DNA from: DATAQC01 sp046263055
Lineage (GTDB): Bacteria; Actinomycetota; Acidimicrobiia; Acidimicrobiales; AC-14
Reading direction: 5' to 3'
Length of the DNA: 18,855 nt
Assembly: GCA_046263055.1 (NCBI GenBank)
Contig: JBHELO010000156.1
Span: 1 to 18,855, forward strand
The translations under genes were made by a program, and so were the position numbers. Under the pieces are notes generated by a model. That model searched no databases. It was not told the DNA's origin and saw only the letters and a program-made list of their open reading frames with translations. This document shows positions 1 to 6,844 of this stretch, piece by piece (positions within the stretch are counted from its first letter, which is position 1; the number at the start of each line of letters is the position of its first letter).

Positions 1-454
1 CCGCCGGCGCCCCGCCCGCCGCCTCGGGCCCGCCGGCCGCCGGCGACCGTTCCGAGCGGAGCCCGATGGGGACCAGCTCGGCCAGGATGCCGGCCAGCTT
101 GCGCCCACCGACCAACACGTCGTTGGGCCATTTGAGGCCGGGCGCGAAGCCGGCGACCCGGTGGCAGGCGTCGGCCGCGGCCAGGGCGGCGGCCACCGTG
201 GCCAGGCCGGCGGCGGGCCCCGGCGGGGGGCGCAGGACCACCGACACCAGGAGCGACGAGCCGGGCGCCGCCTCCCAGGACCGGCCCCGCCGACCCCGGC
301 CCGCCGTCTGGTGGTCGGCCACCACCACCACGCCCTCGGCAGCACCGCCCCGGGCCAGGTCGGCGGCCAGCCGGTTGGTGGAGTCCACCTCGGCCAAGTG
401 GCGGACATCGGCGAACCGCCGCGCACCCGAGGGTCCAGCCTGGCCGGGCGGCAT
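1..454 (-). CDS. birA: Biotin--[acetyl-CoA-carboxylase] ligase (BirA), partial, 3' end outside window
   Basis: Reverse-strand translation from ATG 454 is open to the window edge (151 codons). It makes biotinyl-AMP and transfers biotin to the lysine of BCCP domains. Seen: EVDSTN at residues 22-27, the biotinyl-AMP loop GRGRRGRSW at 52-60, and KWPNDVLVGGRKLAGIL at 108-124, which are hallmarks of the BPL/LplA catalytic domain. No N-terminal helix-turn-helix precedes them, so this is the monofunctional (non-repressor) class. The C-terminal third of the catalytic domain and the small BPL_C domain would lie beyond base 1. After residue 135 comes an Ala/Gly/Pro-rich stretch that usual ligases lack at this point; it could be a linker insertion. 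The gene diverges from the carboxylase alpha subunit 38 nt away, its likely substrate. GTG 463 is an alternative in-frame start. Confidence 0.9.
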   Translation of the reverse strand, partial: MPPGQAGPSGARRFADVRHLAEVDSTNRLAADLARGGAAEGVVVVADHQTAGRGRRGRSWEAAPGSSLLVSVVLRPPPGPAAGLATVAAALAAADACHRVAGFAPGLKWPNDVLVGGRKLAGILAELVPIGLRSERSPAAGGPEAAGGAPA

Positions 455-461
455 CCCTGCC

Positions 462-467
462 ACGATA
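462..467 (-). promoter_or_regulatory. Candidate -10 element for birA (possibly leaderless)
   Basis: On the minus strand TATCGT fits the actinobacterial -10 pattern TAnnnT and ends 7 nt before ATG 454, the spacing expected for a leaderless transcript. No convincing -35 is seen. The call is weak and rests only on motif and spacing. Confidence 0.25.
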
Positions 468-492
468 GGGCCGTGTTCGCCAAGGGCCTCCG

Positions 493-2247
493 GTGTTCTC
501 CAAAGTCCTCGTAGCCAACCGGGGCGAGATCGCGGTGCGCATCATGCGCACCTGTCGCGAGCTGGGCGTGGCCACGGTCGCCGTGTACTCGGACCTCGAC
601 CGCCATGCCCTCCACGTCCGCCTGGCCGACGAGGCGTGGTCGCTGGGGGGGCGCACGGCGGCGGAGAGCTACCTGAACACCGAGGCCATCCTGGACGTCG
701 CCCGGCGCAGCGGCGCCGACGCTCTCCATCCCGGCTACGGCTTCTTCTCCGAGAACCCCGATTTCGCCCGGGCCGTCACCGATCTGGGCGTGGCCTTCGT
801 GGGCCCGCCGCCCGAGGCCATGGAGCTCATGGGGGACAAGATCTCGTCCCGCCAGGCGGTCATGGGCGCCGGCGTCCAGGTGGCACCGGGCACCGCGTCG
901 CCCACCGAGTCGGCCGACGAGGTGGTGGCCTTCGGCGAGGAGTACGGCTGGCCGGTGGCCATCAAGGCCGCCTATGGAGGCGGCGGCCGGGGGATGCGGG
1001 TGGTGGCCGGCCAAGCCGAGGCGGCGGCCTCGCTGGAGGCGGCCCGCCGGGAGGGTCATGCCTATTTCGGGCGCTCGGAGGTCTACCTCGAGCGCTACCT
1101 CACGTGGCCCCGCCACGTGGAGATGCAAGTGTTCGCCGACAGCGCCGGCAACGCCGTGTGGCTGGGCGAGCGGGACTGCTCGTGCCAGCGGCGCCACCAG
1201 AAGCTGGTGGAGGAGACGCCGTCGCCCGGTCTTCCCGACGCCGACCGCCGGGTGCTGGGTGACCAGGCCCTGGCCGTCGTCCGGGCCTGCGGCTACGTGA
1301 ACGCCGGCACCGTGGAGTTCCTCTACCAGGACGGCGAGTCCTACTTCCTGGAGATGAACACCCGCCTCCAGGTGGAGCACCCGGTGACCGAGCTGGTGTG
1401 CGGGCGGGACCTGGTGGCCGAGCAGCTCCGGGTGGCGGCCGGCGAGCCGCTGTCGTTCACCCAGGACTCGGTGGAGCACCGGGGCCACGCCATCGAGTGC
1501 CGGCTGAACGCCGAGGACCCCGCCGGCGGCCGGTTCCTGCCCTCGCCGGGCGCCATCTCCCGGATGGTGCTGCCCGGAGGGTACGGCGTGCGGGTGGACG
1601 CCGGCTATGCGGCGGGGGACAGCGTCAGTCAGCACTACGACAACCTGGTGGCCAAGATCCTGGCGTGGGGCGCCGATCGGGAGGAGGCCCGGCGGCGGCT
1701 GGTGCGGGCCCTGCGGGAGACCGTCGTCGAGGGCGTGGCCACCAACGTGGGCGCCCACCTGGCCATCCTGGAGCACCCCGACTTCGTGGCCGGCACCCAT
1801 TCCACCCGCTGGGTGGACGAGGTGCTCGACCTGTCCGGGGTGGCCTCCCGGGAAGGCGGCGGGGCCGAGGCGGGTGGCGGCGAGGCGGCGGGCCGGCGGG
1901 ACCTGGACGTGGAGGTGGACGGGCGCCGGTACCGGGTGCGGGTGTGGCCTCCCGAGGGCAGCGGGCGGACGGGGGCGGTGCCGGCGCCCGCCCGCCCCCG
2001 GCGCCACGGCGCCGCCACCGGCGCGACCACCGCGCCCGGGCAGGTGGCCGTGCCCATGCAGGGGACGGTCGTGGAGGTGCTGGTGGAACCGGGCGACACG
2101 GTGGCCGCCGGCCAGGCGGTGTGCGTCCTCGAGGCCATGAAGATGGAGAACCTGGTCAACGCCGACCGGGCGGGCACGGTGGCCGAGGTGCGGGTGGCCC
2201 CCGGCGACACGGTGGGAGCGGGCGACGTGGTGGTGGTGATCGGCTGA
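493..2247 (+). CDS. Acetyl/propionyl-CoA carboxylase alpha subunit (biotin carboxylase + BCCP)
   Basis: A 584-residue fusion of ATP-dependent biotin carboxylase and biotin carrier domain. It carboxylates biotin with bicarbonate and hands CO2 to a separate carboxyltransferase beta subunit, giving malonyl- or methylmalonyl-CoA. Seen: N-terminal FSKVLVANRGEIAVRI; K116; glycine-rich ATP-grasp loop GGGGRGM at 162-168; HQKLVEE at 235-241; EMNTRLQVEHPVTE from E287, including the R and E used in biotin/bicarbonate catalysis. A Gly/Ala/Pro-rich linker covers about 450-520. The C-terminal biotinyl domain has EAMKMEN with the acceptor lysine K550. GTG 493 is chosen because it gives the canonical N terminus and has AAGGG six bases upstream. 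This is the actinobacterial AccA type. No beta subunit is in the window, so acetyl- versus propionyl-CoA preference cannot be told. Confidence 0.95.
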   Translation: MFSKVLVANRGEIAVRIMRTCRELGVATVAVYSDLDRHALHVRLADEAWSLGGRTAAESYLNTEAILDVARRSGADALHPGYGFFSENPDFARAVTDLGVAFVGPPPEAMELMGDKISSRQAVMGAGVQVAPGTASPTESADEVVAFGEEYGWPVAIKAAYGGGGRGMRVVAGQAEAAASLEAARREGHAYFGRSEVYLERYLTWPRHVEMQVFADSAGNAVWLGERDCSCQRRHQKLVEETPSPGLPDADRRVLGDQALAVVRACGYVNAGTVEFLYQDGESYFLEMNTRLQVEHPVTELVCGRDLVAEQLRVAAGEPLSFTQDSVEHRGHAIECRLNAEDPAGGRFLPSPGAISRMVLPGGYGVRVDAGYAAGDSVSQHYDNLVAKILAWGADREEARRRLVRALRETVVEGVATNVGAHLAILEHPDFVAGTHSTRWVDEVLDLSGVASREGGGAEAGGGEAAGRRDLDVEVDGRRYRVRVWPPEGSGRTGAVPAPARPRRHGAATGATTAPGQVAVPMQGTVVEVLVEPGDTVAAGQAVCVLEAMKMENLVNADRAGTVAEVRVAPGDTVGAGDVVVVIG

Positions 2248-2292
2248 AGGGGGACCACCCCGGCCGCCTCACCGGCCCGTGAGCGTCCCCCT
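2248..2292 (+). terminator. Terminator-like hairpin after the carboxylase gene
   Basis: Immediately after the TGA stop, AGGGGGAC (2248-2255) pairs perfectly with GTCCCCCT (2285-2292). The loop between them contains further self-complementary CCGG/GGCC pieces. No T-tract follows, as is common in high-GC actinobacteria. It could be a terminator or an mRNA 3'-end stabiliser. Confidence 0.45.
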
Positions 2293-2599
2293 CCAGCCAG
2301 CCCGTCAGGTCCCCGGTGGCCAGATGGCGCGAGCTCCTGGCGGCAACGGCGGGCGGCGAACCCCGAGGAGGGGGCCACCCTCGAGGCCGACCCCCGAACA
2401 GGGGCCGGTGGGCCGGTGGTCATCCACCGGTCGGGTCAGCGACGAAATCGAGGACACGGTGTGAGGGGGCGAACGGCCTCCTGGCACCGGAAGGCGGCGC
2501 CCCACAGGCGTCGAACGGTGCGTCGACCGGGCGACATGGCACAGGGTCGAGCAATCGAGCAGGGCCGTCCCCATGAGAACAGAAAGCGAAGGATCCACG
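2293..2599 (+). promoter_or_regulatory. Gene-free leader upstream of the duplicated lipoprotein
   Basis: There is no credible coding frame between the carboxylase terminator and ATG 2600. The stretch can fold: GGTGGCC (2315-2321) pairs with GGCCACC (2373-2379), enclosing CTCCT (2334-2338) with AGGAG (2366-2370). Separately CCGGTGG-TCAT-CCACCGG (2413-2430) is a perfect 7-bp hairpin. A tandem TCGAGCA repeat sits at 2547-2553 and 2555-2561. I could not match it to a riboswitch class I know. No clear -35/-10 pair was identified. Confidence 0.35.
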
Positions 2600-3823
2600 A
2601 TGAGAGCATTCGGCAAGTTGCGCCGCCCGACGGTGGCCCTGGCGGTCGTCACCGCCGCCGCCCTGAGCCTGGCGGCGTGCGGCGGATCGTCCAAGAGCTC
2701 CTCCGGTACGTCGGCGACGACATCGGGCGGCTCGGGAGCGGCCAAGACCGCCGGTCCGGCCGCCGAGTACCTGACCCTCAAGGGCATCAGCACCGCCGTC
2801 GACCTCGACGCCGGCACCCTGAAGACGCTGACCGAGAAGAACGTGACCGTGACCCCGGTCGACCCCGCCAAGGTGACCACGAACGGCGGCGTCACCACCG
2901 CCACCTTCCCGATCACCCAGGGCTTCGTGTCCGTGTACCCCAACACTGTGGCCGACTACATCCGCGGCACGTTCAACCACAGCGGCGGGCTCAAGTTCGC
3001 AGCCGGGGGCAAGACGCTCGAGGTGACCGACTTCGTGGTCAACCCGGGCGACTCCACCCTCACCGCCACGGTCGGCGGCGCAAGCGCGGCCCAGATCCTC
3101 GACCTCGACGGCACCAACGTGCAGATCAGCACCGACGCCCAAGGCGACACCAAGCTGGACGGCACCGTCGCCAAGCTGTCCCAGATCGGCGCCGACGCCC
3201 TCAACAAGTACTTCGGCGTCACGTTCTTCGCCAAGGGCATCGTCTTGGGCGTGGTCCACGTGACAGCCACCGGCACGCCCGGTCCCAAGGGCGCGGCGTC
3301 GGCCGAGTACCTGACCCTGAAGGGCGCCAACACCGCCGTGGACCTCGACGCCGGCACCATGAAGGTGCTGGCCCAGAAGAACGTGGCCGTCGCCCCCGTC
3401 GCCCCGGCCACGGTGACCGGCAGCACCGCCAGCTTCCCCATCACCCAGGGCTACGTGGCGGTGTACCCCACCACCGAGCCCGACTACGTGCGGGGCGCCT
3501 TCAGCCACTCCGGTGGCCTGAAGTTCACGGCCGGCGGGAAGTCCCTGGAGCTGACCGACTTCTTCGTGAACCCCGGTGACTCCACCCTGACGGCCACGGT
3601 GACGGGTGGCAGCCAGGCCCAGGTGCTGGACCTCGACGGGTCGAACCTGGCGATCAGCACCGACGCTTCGGGCAACACCAAGCTGGACGGCACCGTCGCC
3701 AAGCTGTCCCAGGTCGGCGCCGACGCCCTCAACAAGTACTTCGGCGTCACCTTCTTTGCCAAGGGCATCGTCTTGGGCGTGGTCCACGTGACCGCCAACG
3801 GGACCCCCGCCCCCAAGGCCTAG
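2600..3823 (+). CDS. Lipoprotein with two tandem copies of a ~175-residue HtaA-like domain
   Basis: 407 residues, predicted anchored on the outside of the membrane. Signal peptide residues 1-25 end in the lipobox LAAC, followed by a Ser/Gly/Thr-rich spacer to about 54. Two homologous domains follow (about 55-223 and 235-399). Each has the order AEYLTLKG, VDLDAGT, FPITQG, HSGGLKF, a TDF-VNPGDSTLTATV strand pair, LDLDG, and a terminal ADALNKYFGV block. The HSGGL/STLTATV and ALN pattern recalls HtaA-type (heme-associated) and related beta-rich secreted domains, but I do not claim heme binding. ATG 2600 is preferred over in-frame ATG 2573 because GAAGGA lies six bases upstream and it gives a normal n-region. 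The stop shares CTAG with the stop of the convergent glycosyltransferase. Function unknown. Confidence 0.85.
   Translation: MRAFGKLRRPTVALAVVTAAALSLAACGGSSKSSSGTSATTSGGSGAAKTAGPAAEYLTLKGISTAVDLDAGTLKTLTEKNVTVTPVDPAKVTTNGGVTTATFPITQGFVSVYPNTVADYIRGTFNHSGGLKFAAGGKTLEVTDFVVNPGDSTLTATVGGASAAQILDLDGTNVQISTDAQGDTKLDGTVAKLSQIGADALNKYFGVTFFAKGIVLGVVHVTATGTPGPKGAASAEYLTLKGANTAVDLDAGTMKVLAQKNVAVAPVAPATVTGSTASFPITQGYVAVYPTTEPDYVRGAFSHSGGLKFTAGGKSLELTDFFVNPGDSTLTATVTGGSQAQVLDLDGSNLAISTDASGNTKLDGTVAKLSQVGADALNKYFGVTFFAKGIVLGVVHVTANGTPAPKA
2762..3268 (+). repeat. Intragenic duplication, copy 1
   Basis: First copy of the coding repeat in the lipoprotein. The two copies are offset by 540 nt at their 5' ends and 528 nt at their 3' ends, because copy 1 carries four extra codons near the TTNGG stretch. 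The final 120 nt differ from copy 2 at only four positions. Confidence 0.85.
3302..3796 (+). repeat. Intragenic duplication, copy 2
   Basis: Second copy of the coding repeat. The sequence 3677-3796 matches 3149-3268 at 116 of 120 bases, including a shared uncommon TTG leucine codon. The middle of the unit is much more diverged between copies. Confidence 0.85.
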
Positions 3824-5163
3824 GAGCCGGCACCACCCACTTCGGCCAGAGGGCGGCCGCCTGCGGGCGGCCGCCCTCGGCGCGTACCGGGAGGCGCGCC
3901 ACGGGACGCCCGCCACCGCCACCAGGCCGCCACCACCACCACCAGGGCGGCGATGCCGTAGGACGCCTCCCCGTAGCCCGGGGCGGCCACGTCCACGATG
4001 GTGCCGAAGTAGAGGGGATAGGCGGCGGCGGCCACCGCCAGCAGCTCCCAGGCCCCGTCCAGCACGGCCACCGCCACCAGGATCTCGCCGTACCAGGGCT
4101 GGACCGGCGTGGCCACGAGGAACGCCGCCAGGACCATCCACCGGGCCCGGGTGAGCACCGGGGCCGGCTCCCGCCAGAGGGCCACTGCGGCAGCCGCCCC
4201 GGCCAGCACGGCCACTGCCACCACCTGGGCGACGCCGCCGTCGAGCCCGACCAGGCGGAGGAGCAGGAACCGGCTCCCGGCCGAGTAGTTCTCCTCCTGG
4301 AGGTACCCCGGCAGGTACCCCAGCACCTCGGGGCCGACGGCCAGCACATGGGGGAGGTAGCTCAGGGCCACGACGGCGGCGGCCGAGCCCGCCACCCGCA
4401 GCGGGTGGCGCCGGACGGCGGCCGGGAGGAGCAGGCCGGGGATGAGCTTGATCGCGATGCCCACGCCGAGCAGGGCCCCGCCCAGGGCCGCCCGCTGGCG
4501 CGACAGCGCCCACAGGGCGGCCACCACCGCCACCACCGCCAGCACGTCCACGTGGGCGTCCATGGCCGTCTCGGCCACGCCGATCGGCGACCACGCCCAC
4601 AGCACCGCCCACCCCGGGTTGCGGCCGGCCGAGGAGAGGGCGGCCAACAGCAGGGCGGTGAGCGCGAGGCCCACCAGCCCGGCCGCCACCTGGTAGCCCC
4701 GCTCGCGGGTGCCGGGCGGGAGCACGGCCCTCAGCACCCGGAACCATGCCTCGGCCACCGGGGGGTAGATGGTGCGGTCCCCCGACCGGTTGACGCGCGT
4801 GCAGTTCACCGGTTTGCCCAGCACCGCGCAGGTGCGGGGGCTGGGCCACAGCCACGGGTCGCGGAGGGCGGCCAGGTGGGGGTCGTCGGGCGGGTAGCGG
4901 TAGGGGTCGATGCCGTGGGCCTGCACCGTCCCGTCCCACGCGTAGCGGTACAGGTCGTCCGAGGTCTGGGGGCCGCGCACCCACGCCGCCGACGTGAACA
5001 CCGCGGCCCCGGCCACCACCGCCACCATCGCCCCCCGGCGGGGGAGGTGGACGACACAGCAGGCGGCGGCCGCGAACGCCATCCACCACAGGCCCAGCAC
5101 GCCCAGCATGCGGTAGCGCCCCACCAGGATCCCGCCCATGTGGCTGAACCACAGCTCGAGCAC
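3820..5163 (-). CDS. GT-C family membrane glycosyltransferase (GT87/DUF2029-like, probable polyprenyl-phosphate-mannose user)
   Basis: At least 447 residues with about ten hydrophobic segments. The first extracytoplasmic loop carries SDDLYRYAWDG at 68-78 and GIDPYRYPPDDP at 84-95. This acidic loop is typical of actinobacterial GT-C mannosyltransferases of the PimE/MptB kind, which use polyprenyl-phosphate mannose for lipoglycan or glycan synthesis on the outer face of the membrane. The acceptor cannot be told. GTG 5163 is the only ATG/GTG/TTG in frame, but it cuts into a hydrophobic helix and has no Shine-Dalgarno. An ACG at 5301 in the same frame follows a perfect AGGAGG by six bases and would give 493 residues; I think that is the real start. 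The gene follows lpdA, whose TAG overlaps that AGGAGG, so the two are likely translationally coupled. The C-terminal tail is Arg/Gly/Pro-rich and cytoplasmic-looking. Confidence 0.8.
   Translation of the reverse strand: MLELWFSHMGGILVGRYRMLGVLGLWWMAFAAAACCVVHLPRRGAMVAVVAGAAVFTSAAWVRGPQTSDDLYRYAWDGTVQAHGIDPYRYPPDDPHLAALRDPWLWPSPRTCAVLGKPVNCTRVNRSGDRTIYPPVAEAWFRVLRAVLPPGTRERGYQVAAGLVGLALTALLLAALSSAGRNPGWAVLWAWSPIGVAETAMDAHVDVLAVVAVVAALWALSRQRAALGGALLGVGIAIKLIPGLLLPAAVRRHPLRVAGSAAAVVALSYLPHVLAVGPEVLGYLPGYLQEENYSAGSRFLLLRLVGLDGGVAQVVAVAVLAGAAAAVALWREPAPVLTRARWMVLAAFLVATPVQPWYGEILVAVAVLDGAWELLAVAAAAYPLYFGTIVDVAAPGYGEASYGIAALVVVVAAWWRWRASRGAPPGTRRGRPPAGGRPLAEVGGAGS
3850..3877. terminator. Perfect 12-bp hairpin at a convergent gene end
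   Basis: AGGGCGGCCGCC (3850-3861), a four-base TGCG loop (3862-3865) and the perfect reverse complement (3866-3877). It lies 26 nt past the lipoprotein stop and so could terminate that transcript. It also lies inside the last codons of the convergent glycosyltransferase. No T-tract follows on either strand. Confidence 0.55.
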
Positions 5164-5298
5164 CAGGCAGGCCAGGCCCCCGGCGCCCGCGCCGGCGGCC
5201 GCCCATGGGTGCCCGCGGCGCGCCGGCCGGGCGGGAGGGTCGGCGGTGGTGGGGCCGGCGCGGTCACCGGCCGGGGCCGGCCCGGGGGACCCGGGTAC

Positions 5299-5314
5299 CG
5301 TCCCTCGCCTCCTA
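5299..5314 (-). promoter_or_regulatory. Perfect Shine-Dalgarno and candidate ACG start of the glycosyltransferase
   Basis: On the minus strand the lpdA stop TAG (5314-5312) runs into AGGAGG (5313-5308), then six bases, then ACG (5301-5299). The ACG is in frame with the glycosyltransferase, 46 codons before GTG 5163. All codons between are open and end in a hydrophobic stretch that completes the first membrane helix. Confidence 0.55.
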
Positions 5315-6679
5315 GTCAGCGGCCTCGGCGAGCGACTCGGCCAGGGTGGGGTGGACGAGAAGGCTCTCGAAGATGTCGGCCACCTTCAGGTTGGCGTTGA
5401 CGGCCAGGGCGACGACGGAGATCAGCTCGGCGGCGTGGCGGCCGACGATGGAGCCGCCCAGCACCACGCCGGTGGCGGGGTCAGAGACGATCTTCACGAA
5501 GCCCCGCGGGTCGTCGTTGATGAGGGCCTTGGCGTTGGCCGAGAAGGGCACCTTGGTGACCCGGATCTTGCGCCCGGCGGCGAACGCCTCGGCCTCGGCC
5601 ACGCCCACCTCGGCGATCTCGGGCTCGGTGAAGATGGCCTGGGCCGCCTTGTCGTAGTCGAGGTGGCGGTGCTGGCGGGTGTGCAGCCCCATAACGTGCT
5701 CGGCCAGCTTGCGGCCCTGCATGGCCGCCACCGACGACAGCGGTAGCTTGCCGGAGACGTCGCCCGCCGCGTACACGTGGGCCACGTTGGTCTGGCAGTG
5801 GTGGTTGACGGGGATGAACCCGCCCCGGTCCTGCTCGACGCCGGCCGCCTCCAGGCCCAGGCCCTCGGTGTTGGGCAGTGCGCCGATGGCCAGGAGTGCG
5901 TGGCTGCCCCTGGCCACCCGGCCGTCGTCGCAGCGCACGGCCACGCCGTCGGCCCCCCGGTCGATTCCCACCGCCCGGGCCCCCTTGAGCAGGACGATGG
6001 CCCGCCGCAGGAAGTCGTCCTCCAGGGCGGCGGCGGCCTCGGGGTCCTTGTCGGGCAGCACCTGCTGGCGGCTCACGATGAGGGTGACGCTGCTGCCGAA
6101 CGACCGGAACATGTGGACGAACTCCACGCCGGTCACGCCTGAGCCGATGACCACCAGGTGCTCGGGGATCACCGGCGGGGGATAGGCCTGGCGGGTGGTC
6201 AGGATGCGGTCGCCGTCGGGCTCGCACCAGTCGGGCACCCGGGGGCGGCTGCCCGTGCACACGAGGATGGCGTCGGCCGTGACCTCCTCGGTGCCCACGC
6301 CGGTGTCCACCACCACGTCGTGGGGCCCGGCCAGGCGGCCTTGGCCCCGGATGATGCGCACGCCCTGGCTGGTGAGCAGGTCCACCACCGAGCGGTTGAG
6401 GTGGTCCTCGATGCCGGCGATGCGGGTCTTGAGGGCGTCGGGGTCGATGGTGGCGTCGCCCCGGGCCAGGCCCATGCCGTGGGAGCGGCGGGCGAAGGAG
6501 ATGGCCCCGCCGGTGGCGATCATGGCCTTGGACGGGATGCAGTCCCACAGGTGGGCCGCACCCCCGACCACGTCCCGCTCGACCAGCGTGACGTCGGCCC
6601 CCAGGCGGGCGGCGGTGGTGGCCGCCGAGTTGCCGGCCGGGCCGCCCCCGAGGATGACGAAGCGCAGGTTGGGCGCCAT
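5312..6679 (-). CDS. lpdA: NAD(P)H-quinone dehydrogenase LpdA-like flavoprotein
   Basis: 455 residues, pyridine nucleotide-disulfide oxidoreductase fold. FAD site GGGPAG at 11-16; NAD(P)H site GSGVTG at 179-184; second FAD motif YAAGDVSG; dimerisation domain with the His-Glu pair H443/E448 in HPTLAE. The usual redox motif CxxxxC reads AAHLWDC: the first cysteine is A42 and only C47 remains. True dihydrolipoamide dehydrogenase activity is therefore not expected. This matches mycobacterial LpdA (Rv3303c) and its actinobacterial relatives, which reduce quinones with NAD(P)H. The strand after the nucleotide motif ends VSR rather than an acidic residue, compatible with NADPH use. ATG 6679 gives the standard N terminus. 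First gene of an operon with the glycosyltransferase and divergent from the peptide-binding protein. Confidence 0.9.
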   Translation of the reverse strand: MAPNLRFVILGGGPAGNSAATTAARLGADVTLVERDVVGGAAHLWDCIPSKAMIATGGAISFARRSHGMGLARGDATIDPDALKTRIAGIEDHLNRSVVDLLTSQGVRIIRGQGRLAGPHDVVVDTGVGTEEVTADAILVCTGSRPRVPDWCEPDGDRILTTRQAYPPPVIPEHLVVIGSGVTGVEFVHMFRSFGSSVTLIVSRQQVLPDKDPEAAAALEDDFLRRAIVLLKGARAVGIDRGADGVAVRCDDGRVARGSHALLAIGALPNTEGLGLEAAGVEQDRGGFIPVNHHCQTNVAHVYAAGDVSGKLPLSSVAAMQGRKLAEHVMGLHTRQHRHLDYDKAAQAIFTEPEIAEVGVAEAEAFAAGRKIRVTKVPFSANAKALINDDPRGFVKIVSDPATGVVLGGSIVGRHAAELISVVALAVNANLKVADIFESLLVHPTLAESLAEAAD

Positions 6680-6844
6680 GGCGTGAGGCTACCGCCCGCC
6701 TCCGGCCTCCTAGGTGGGGCGCTCTCGCCCTGCCCGCGGCTATATGTCCCCGGGACCTACCTCTACGACAGGTGTGCACCTTATGATCCGTGGCCGTCGA
6801 CATGATGTGCCCGTCTACACGGGCCGAGCAGGTGGGGAGTGGAC
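6680..6844. promoter_or_regulatory. Divergent promoter region between lpdA and the peptide-binding lipoprotein
   Basis: 165 nt with no gene. It holds the least GC-rich patches nearby. TATGAT at 6782-6787 (+) is a good -10 match but has no convincing -35 17 bases upstream. Another AT patch, TATATG, is at 6741-6746. GGTG-TG-CACC (6771-6780) is a short inverted repeat next to the -10 candidate. GGGGAG at 6834-6839 is the ribosome site for GTG 6845. Confidence 0.35.

Noticed and set aside
66..1262. Plus-strand open frame over birA and the start of the carboxylase
   Set aside because: It crosses two well-supported genes in the wrong frame and its product is Arg/Pro/Gly-rich without family features.
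2315..2379. Possible SAM-IV, c-di-GMP or cobalamin riboswitch
   Set aside because: A helix is present, but I could not align the conserved core bases of any of these classes, so no riboswitch name is given.
2420..5206. A 928-codon open frame on the minus strand
   Set aside because: Gly/Arg/His-rich translation with no domain. It runs through the real lipoprotein and glycosyltransferase genes and is a GC-bias shadow.
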